Part shown: piece by piece, positions 60,121-64,000 of the stretch
Position numbering within the stretch: position 1 is the stretch's first letter
Layout: the number at the start of each line of letters is the position of its first letter
Origin: G965216695 sp965216695
GTDB taxonomy: Bacteria > Pseudomonadota > Gammaproteobacteria > Pseudomonadales > Azotimanducaceae
Assembly: GCA_965216695.1 (NCBI GenBank)
Contig: OZ244212.1
Location: forward strand, 3,906,001-3,970,000
Reading direction: 5' to 3'
DNA length: 64,000 nt
Made by a program: the position numbers and the translations under genes
The notes under the pieces: model-generated
The model's database searches: none
What the model saw: only the letters and a program-made list of their open reading frames with translations
Told to the model about the DNA's origin: nothing

Positions 60121-60459
60121 ATGCCGTTGACAGACGACGATATAGCAGAGATTGAGCGTTGGGGGCGGCGGTTGCCGTTGCGTGAGGTGGCTAACCGTCT
60201 GGGGTTCTTTCGCAGCACGGTCGCGAACAAGCTGGCTGAGGCGGGCATCGTGCCGCCGCGACGCTGTGGGCGCTGCGGGACACTCCACTACCTGACGGCC
60301 GAGGAGGTTGCGCAGCTCGAAAACCGTCGTTTCTTCTGCGATTGCCCACCGAATCACAAATTGACCCGTAGCGTCGAGCGCGCTCAGGCAGCGGCCCGTT
60401 TTTCTGAGCAACTTCGTCTGCAACGCTACATGAGTGCAAACGGCGCGGTGCGCGCCTGA
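60121..60459 (+). CDS. HTH plus zinc-ribbon-like phage protein
   Basis: 112 aa. HTH: WGRRLPLREVANRLGFFRSTVANKLAEAG; then CGRCGTLHYLT...FFCDC, four Cys that could bind zinc. Unknown role; probably regulatory. Its stop directly abuts the next ATG. Confidence 0.65.
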   Translation: MPLTDDDIAEIERWGRRLPLREVANRLGFFRSTVANKLAEAGIVPPRRCGRCGTLHYLTAEEVAQLENRRFFCDCPPNHKLTRSVERAQAAARFSEQLRLQRYMSANGAVRA

Positions 60460-61176
60460 ATGCCGAAACACCGACGCGACAACCCCGAACGACGTGCCAG
60501 GGCCCGCGGGCTTGTGCGGTTTTGGTACGAACACCGCACGCGCGAGAACCGTCGCCGTTACGGCATGGTGGCTGGTGAACCGGTCGAGGTGTTCGTCCAG
60601 CCTGACGACGCGTCGAGCGGTAAGCCGTGGTATCGCGATCGCAAGGTGTGGGCGCTCGTCAAGTATCGCGAGATGCGCGTACAGACGTCGGAGGGTGGCA
60701 CGAAGGTTGAACGTGTGCCGGTGTTTCACAACGCGTTGTCCTCGCACGTCGTGCAGGCGACGGAGACGCGGTCGTACAAACCGGCGGCGGTTATTCCTTG
60801 GGGGCCGTCAAGTCGACCCAATGCGCCCGACCGTGTCGAGGAGCAACGCCAGCGCAGTTACCGGTCCTACGCTGAGGCGGCACTGATTCACGTGATGCGC
60901 TGTGATATCAACGCGCACCGCGCGCTCGAAATGGAGGCGGCCGGCTGGGAGGTCAAAGACATCGCCGACGAGCTCGGTTGCGGCCTGAACCTCGCGCGGG
61001 CATACATCGACATCGGCCTAGCGTACGTGGTTGGCTATCAGGTACTCGTGCTGCCGCATTGGGTTTTCGATGAAGCCACGATCATGAAATCGCTTGAGTA
61101 CGAAAACTCGGTCGGTGCTAACGAAGCGGTATTGATCGAGGGCGTTGAAGTGCCAATCACCGCTTGCGCCGATTAG
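60460..61176 (+). CDS. Phage protein with HTH, possible late regulator
   Basis: 238 aa, basic N-terminus (MPKHRRDNPERRARARGLVRFWYEHRT) and a C-terminal helix-turn-helix (LEMEAAGWEVKDIADELGCGLNLARAYIDIGLAYV). It is the last gene before the lysis block, the place of Q-type antiterminators in lambdoid phages; the role is inferred from position only. Confidence 0.6.
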   Translation: MPKHRRDNPERRARARGLVRFWYEHRTRENRRRYGMVAGEPVEVFVQPDDASSGKPWYRDRKVWALVKYREMRVQTSEGGTKVERVPVFHNALSSHVVQATETRSYKPAAVIPWGPSSRPNAPDRVEEQRQRSYRSYAEAALIHVMRCDINAHRALEMEAAGWEVKDIADELGCGLNLARAYIDIGLAYVVGYQVLVLPHWVFDEATIMKSLEYENSVGANEAVLIEGVEVPITACAD

Positions 61177-61403
61177 CCAATTACTGCATCATCTCGTGCT
61201 ATGTGGCCGCTCGTGTATATGAAACACGGTGCGGCTTTTTCGTATCTGGCGTAGCGGCCCCCGTTCCCTCCCCATTTCTCCCCCGAAATCTCCGGTTTCG
61301 GGTGCGCCGCATTCCTGCGCGTGATGTTCGCACCCGTCGCGCGCAGGCGCCGGACCTTTCTGCGCCCGAGCGGGCGACCCCTGCGTTTAAGGAGCCGTCC
61401 AGT
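61177..61403. other. Gap before lysis genes
   Basis: 227 bp with no supported gene; a C-rich pyrimidine tract (CCGTTCCCTCCCC...) is at 61261-61290. Likely place of the late promoter or an antitermination site. Confidence 0.4.
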
Positions 61404-61706
61404 ATGAATTTACAACACCCGGTCATTGCCGGTTTGTTGGTGCTTGCCGCTGGTGGTGTCGGTGGTGCATCGACGCAGGCGATTTTGGGTGAGCGTGCGC
61501 GCGCCGAGGTCGACTCGCACGATTCCAACGAAGCCGCGCACGCCGTGAAGCACACCCGCATACAAAGCGAGCTCGGTAATATTCGGAACAGCCAAACGTA
61601 CTTTCGCACCGAGATCGAGCACATAACCGAGGAACTCGACGACGCCAAGCAGGAGCGAAAACAGATCCTTGATGTGTTGCGTTCGATCGAGCGTCGCGAT
61701 CGGTGA
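61404..61706 (+). CDS. Membrane protein with coiled coil (lysis-region)
   Basis: 100 aa: N-terminal span (HPVIAGLLVLAAGGVGGAST) and a coiled coil (TEIEHITEELDDAKQERKQILDVLRSIE). AAGGAG lies 10 bases before the ATG. This layout suits an inner-membrane spanin or a pinholin-like protein but neither is proven. Overlaps the endolysin start. Confidence 0.65.
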   Translation: MNLQHPVIAGLLVLAAGGVGGASTQAILGERARAEVDSHDSNEAAHAVKHTRIQSELGNIRNSQTYFRTEIEHITEELDDAKQERKQILDVLRSIERRDR

Positions 61707-62065
61707 GCTTAAACGAGAAGCAGGCAACGTTTACGTTGCTGGTGTCTCAATGGACCGTCTGGTGTTTCACGAATGGTTATCCGGTCATACGCGCCGAGGC
61801 ATGGCGGCCGCCGGAGATGATCGACTTGTACGTGCGGCGCGGGACCGGCATTCGCAGCAGCCTGCACGGCTTGAAACTCGCGGAGGATTATCTGCGGCTG
61901 CTGCCCGGTGGTGGTATCTCGTGGGATATCGAAGATTATCGAGCGCCCGGCGAGCGGTGGAAATCCATGCACCCGCTTGCACGTTGGGGCGGCGACTTCA
62001 CACGCCGCGGTAGCAACGGCCCGGATCCGTTTCACGTATCGCTCGAGCACCGCGGGATCAAGTAA
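61703..62065 (+). CDS. M15-family endolysin (D-Ala-D-Ala carboxypeptidase-like)
   Basis: 120 aa. SSLHGLKLAEDYLRLLPGG holds the zinc His and Asp of M15, and HPLARWGGDF...PDPFHVSLEH the later catalytic pair; ISWDIEDYRAPGERWKSM is typical of phage peptidases of this family. It would cut peptidoglycan cross-links at lysis. No signal peptide, so it needs a holin. GTG start. Confidence 0.85.
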   Translation: MSLNEKQATFTLLVSQWTVWCFTNGYPVIRAEAWRPPEMIDLYVRRGTGIRSSLHGLKLAEDYLRLLPGGGISWDIEDYRAPGERWKSMHPLARWGGDFTRRGSNGPDPFHVSLEHRGIK

Positions 62066-62243
62066 CCGCTGGTATTACGTATGTGCGCGGCACTCCTGGC
62101 CGGCGCAGCAGGCCGTCAGCATGAGAGTTAGGGAGTGTGGCCGCTTTGGCTCAAATGCGGTTGCCGCGCACGCCATTGCGTAGTCCTGATGAGGCCGCTC
62201 AACGCTTCCAAGCCTGCGCTTTTCTTTTTCGGAGGTTTCCAGT

Positions 62244-62537
62244 TTGGGTAGTTGCGACACGTCGAGACCAATCGTCAACGTTTGCACACTGGCGGCGATG
62301 ATCGCGCTACCCGCCCTATTGTCTGCGTGCGCGCGTATCGGCACCGGCAGCGACGTGTTCGCCAGTCCCGACGACGCCGCGATGATTCGCTGCACCGATT
62401 ACTCGGCGAACATGCACGGCGCGTTGTCGTCGGCTCGGGCGGATGGGGTGCAATGCATTGAGGTCGGCGTGTATTGCGGGACGCTGGTAATTGAGCTTGA
62501 GCACGGTACGGCTAAACACGCGGGGAATTGCGAATGA
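62244..62537 (+). CDS. Small phage lipoprotein
   Basis: 97 aa with hydrophobic TLAAMIALPALLSAC (lipobox LLSAC). Three further Cys in the mature part. TTG start with GGAGG 8 bases upstream. Could be an outer spanin or a superinfection-exclusion lipoprotein. 62066-62243 before it shows no clear gene. Confidence 0.65.
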   Translation: MGSCDTSRPIVNVCTLAAMIALPALLSACARIGTGSDVFASPDDAAMIRCTDYSANMHGALSSARADGVQCIEVGVYCGTLVIELEHGTAKHAGNCE

Positions 62538-62710
62538 GCCGGAAAACTCTAAAGGACGGATCGCCGGTCACCGACGACCATCGTGACATCAATCCGCCGG
62601 ACACTGGCCAGCAGAAAGGCTATGTCGTTCTGAGTGAGGCGGAACGCCAAAAGGGCTTCGTCGAGCCGGTGCGCGAGTCCTACATACACGAGAAGTGTGC
62701 GGCGGGTTGA
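62534..62710 (+). CDS. Short phage protein (truncated-looking)
   Basis: 58 aa: GYVVLSEAERQKGFVEPVRESYIHEKC resembles the first part of longer phage proteins that continue with a Cys-rich domain; here a stop follows CAAG. ATG overlaps the lipoprotein stop. Confidence 0.55.
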   Translation: MSRKTLKDGSPVTDDHRDINPPDTGQQKGYVVLSEAERQKGFVEPVRESYIHEKCAAG

Positions 62711-62725
62711 CCTGCATGGAACCAA

Positions 62726-62860
62726 ATGAAAGAAACGTTGCTTTGGCTGGGGGATCTTGGGGATGCGTTGTTCTGTCTCGTCTGGGATTTGCCGAGCATC
62801 ATTCATGAGCACCCTGGTACTTCAGCAGCCGTCATACTTATGGTGCTTGCGCTGGCGTGA
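62726..62860 (+). CDS. 44-aa membrane peptide
   Basis: MKETLLWLGDLGDALFCLVWDL then GTSAAVILMVLALA; a C-terminal span. Weak ribosome site. Its stop overlaps the next GTG. Could be a small holin component; uncertain. Confidence 0.4.
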   Translation: MKETLLWLGDLGDALFCLVWDLPSIIHEHPGTSAAVILMVLALA

Positions 62861-63330
62861 TTGTGCCTGAGAGGAGACGTTCTGCGGCCAATTCGTATGG
62901 GACGGCACGACACAAAAGGTCGGGACGCGTGCGCAGTAGCAGGGCCGCGGCCTACGCGTTCCTGCTCGGGTTTCTGATCGTTGGTTGCGGTCCGGCGTTC
63001 GCCCGCTGCGAGTCGTGCTACAGCGACCCGTGGTGCGAATCGATTGGCGGTACGTCGCAGGTTCGATTGCTCGACAAAACGCGGCCGGATTGCCTGACCG
63101 ATACGCACGTGTGGGAAGCGGATTTTGCCCGCGGCCTGAAACCGTATGAAGCGGTTGGCCAGGCGCTGCATTACGCGACGGTGATCAACCGCACCGCACC
63201 ATCTGATCAACCGACACGCCCCGGCGTTGCGCTGATCAAACGTAGGTCGTCCGACGAAAAATACATCGAGCGCATTCGTGCTCTGATCGCTGAATTCTGG
63301 TTGCCGATTGATCTGGTGGTGATCGAGTGA
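62857..63330 (+). CDS. Secreted PD-(D/E)XK-like phage protein
   Basis: 157 aa. Signal peptide (AAAYAFLLGFLIVGCGPAFA), then LLDKTRPDCLTDTHVWEADFARGLKPYEAVGQALHYA and GVALIKRRSSDEKYIERIRALI. The D...ExD...Q arrangement resembles restriction-like nuclease folds; relatives are common near phage lysis genes. Whether it cuts DNA in the periplasm is unknown. GTG start; GTG about 24 codons later is an alternative. Confidence 0.65.
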   Translation: MIVPERRRSAANSYGTARHKRSGRVRSSRAAAYAFLLGFLIVGCGPAFARCESCYSDPWCESIGGTSQVRLLDKTRPDCLTDTHVWEADFARGLKPYEAVGQALHYATVINRTAPSDQPTRPGVALIKRRSSDEKYIERIRALIAEFWLPIDLVVIE

Positions 63331-63884
63331 CGCCGGCTTGCCACGCGCGCACGACGTTTATCACCGTGAACGGAATCCGCCATCACGGGCAGGGCACCGT
63401 TGACCGGTGCCGTGATTGGTGCCGCAGCGCGGGGTACCAGGCGCTTGACCCGCGTGTCCCGTGGCGTTTTGTGTTGTCGCCTATTTGGGGCGGAAAGACA
63501 GACGGACAGCGCATTGTCGAGGCTGTTGGCGGTGTCGGCGGGTATGTCATCGCGCACTCGTACGGCTGCCGTCGGGCGCTATGGGCACACGCGCATATGC
63601 TCAAGGAGTACGGCCGTGGCTTTGACGGCATGTTCTTTTTCGGTGCGGCGGTACCTGCTAACCACGAGTTACCCAACATCCGTATTTGGAATTTCTACTC
63701 ACCGAACGATGGTGCGCTAAAGATTGGCCGTTACATCCCATGGTTCGGCGCCGCAGGACTGACGGGGTTCGACCGCGACGCAGTAAACGTCCGTCGGTCC
63801 GGCAACCACTCGCACTATTTCGCCCCCTATGAATTGGAGCGCAACATGAATTACATCGTCAGTGAGGTCGAGCGCGTTGCGTAG
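63327..63884 (+). CDS. Alpha/beta-hydrolase-like phage protein
   Basis: 185 aa. Nucleophile elbow AHSYG (GYVIAHSYGCRRALW), a likely Asp in NFYSPNDGALKIG and His in GNHSHYF make a Ser-Asp-His triad. Preceding FITVNGIRHHGQGT is a hydrolase-like start. Could be an esterase acting on outer-membrane lipids at lysis; substrate not known. GTG start overlaps the previous stop. Confidence 0.7.
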   Translation: MTPACHARTTFITVNGIRHHGQGTVDRCRDWCRSAGYQALDPRVPWRFVLSPIWGGKTDGQRIVEAVGGVGGYVIAHSYGCRRALWAHAHMLKEYGRGFDGMFFFGAAVPANHELPNIRIWNFYSPNDGALKIGRYIPWFGAAGLTGFDRDAVNVRRSGNHSHYFAPYELERNMNYIVSEVERVA

Positions 63885-64000
63885 GCTGATCGTTATCGCA
63901 GCGCTGGCGCTGCTCGTGCCGGTCGCGCAGGCGGCGACGGTCAACAGCGTTTTCTGCGATTGGATTGGTCGGTGGTTTCAGACAGGGTTTTGCCCTGCGC
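63862..64000 (+). CDS. Secreted phage protein, 3' cut by window edge
   Basis: Begins GTG at 63862 (or TTG 63877): LRRLIVIAALALLVPVAQAATVNSVFCDWIG..., a signal peptide then a Cys/Trp-rich start. Overlaps the end of the hydrolase gene. Incomplete, so no family call. Confidence 0.5.
   Translation, partial: MRSSALRRLIVIAALALLVPVAQAATVNSVFCDWIGRWFQTGFCPA

Larger units (their letters stand above)
49549..64000. mobile_element. Prophage integrated at tRNA-Asn (left part; continues past window)
   Basis: Begins right after tRNA-Asn with integrase and its DUF4224-like partner, then early leftward genes, divergent repressor/Cro switch, replication, regulatory and lysis genes. Layout is lambda-like. Morphogenesis genes and attR are to the right of the window, so exact boundaries and phage type cannot be set. 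The left boundary is inferred from the tRNA 3' end. GC content is close to host, with small AT-rich operators. Confidence 0.9.

Noticed and set aside
62075..62395. 106-aa minus-strand ORF in the lysis region
   Set aside because: Overlaps the lipoprotein gene that has a good ribosome site and lipobox; no signal peptide or motif of its own.
49473..64000. CRISPR array or defence island
   Set aside because: No regular direct repeats with unique spacers; the methyltransferase has no restriction partner and sits in a phage operon.

Overview
The window reads as a high-GC chromosome segment from an (apparently uncultivated) gammaproteobacterium. Three blocks support this: the gyrA-serC-pheA-hisC-tyrA-cmk-rpsA-ihfB-lapA-lapB order, the trpS-scpA-scpB-rluB order and the mtaD-ubiG-yciK order. 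All resemble Pseudomonas-type gammaproteobacteria, with some expected members (aroA, mupP) missing. Most long ORFs in other frames are GC-driven shadows and are left out.

Region by region: 1-11125 holds serA (5' end cut by the window edge), mnmC, an MST-type sulfurtransferase, a membrane desaturase, an MBL hydrolase, argS, a membrane-anchored cold-shock-domain protein, a secreted cyclophilin, pdxJ, an SH3/coiled-coil membrane protein and yciB. A perfect 78-bp palindrome separates yciB from yciO. 11307-15963 holds yciO and the trpS-scpA-scpB-rluB run. 15985-18792 is mtaD-ubiG-yciK on the minus strand. 18949-30531 is the long gyrA-to-lapB row plus a ComEA-like protein. 30710-35742 is a four-gene surface-polysaccharide cluster: glycosyltransferase, SDR epimerase, polyprenyl-phosphate sugar transferase and nucleotide-sugar dehydratase. 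Just after it lies a small gene that ordinary gene finders would miss: a SelW/Rdx-like selenoprotein with an in-frame UGA in a CxxU motif and a plausible bacterial SECIS hairpin. 36010-49246 holds a TonB-dependent receptor, a DUF3303 protein, two lipoproteins (one with TPRs), a TIR-TolB-like-TPR protein, the giant NAD-glutamate dehydrogenase and an SDR.

From tRNA-Asn (49473-49548) to the right edge lies the left part of a temperate prophage integrated at that tRNA. The integrase, a DUF4224-like partner, a C5 DNA methyltransferase, DUF1643 and YfdQ-type genes read leftward. A CI-like repressor and a YdaS/Cro-like protein face each other. Five copies of a 13-bp dyad, in two clusters with ~25-bp spacing, look like the operators. 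Rightward genes are CII-like, a helix-turn-helix replication-initiator candidate carrying six internal iterons (probable phage origin), a DUF3310-HTH fusion, a VRR-NUC nuclease, a phage CsrA, a LexA-type HTH protein, a possible late regulator and a lysis region (M15 endolysin, lipoprotein, secreted nuclease-like protein, alpha/beta hydrolase). Structural genes and the right attachment site lie outside the window.

All family calls were made by reading motifs, without database searches.
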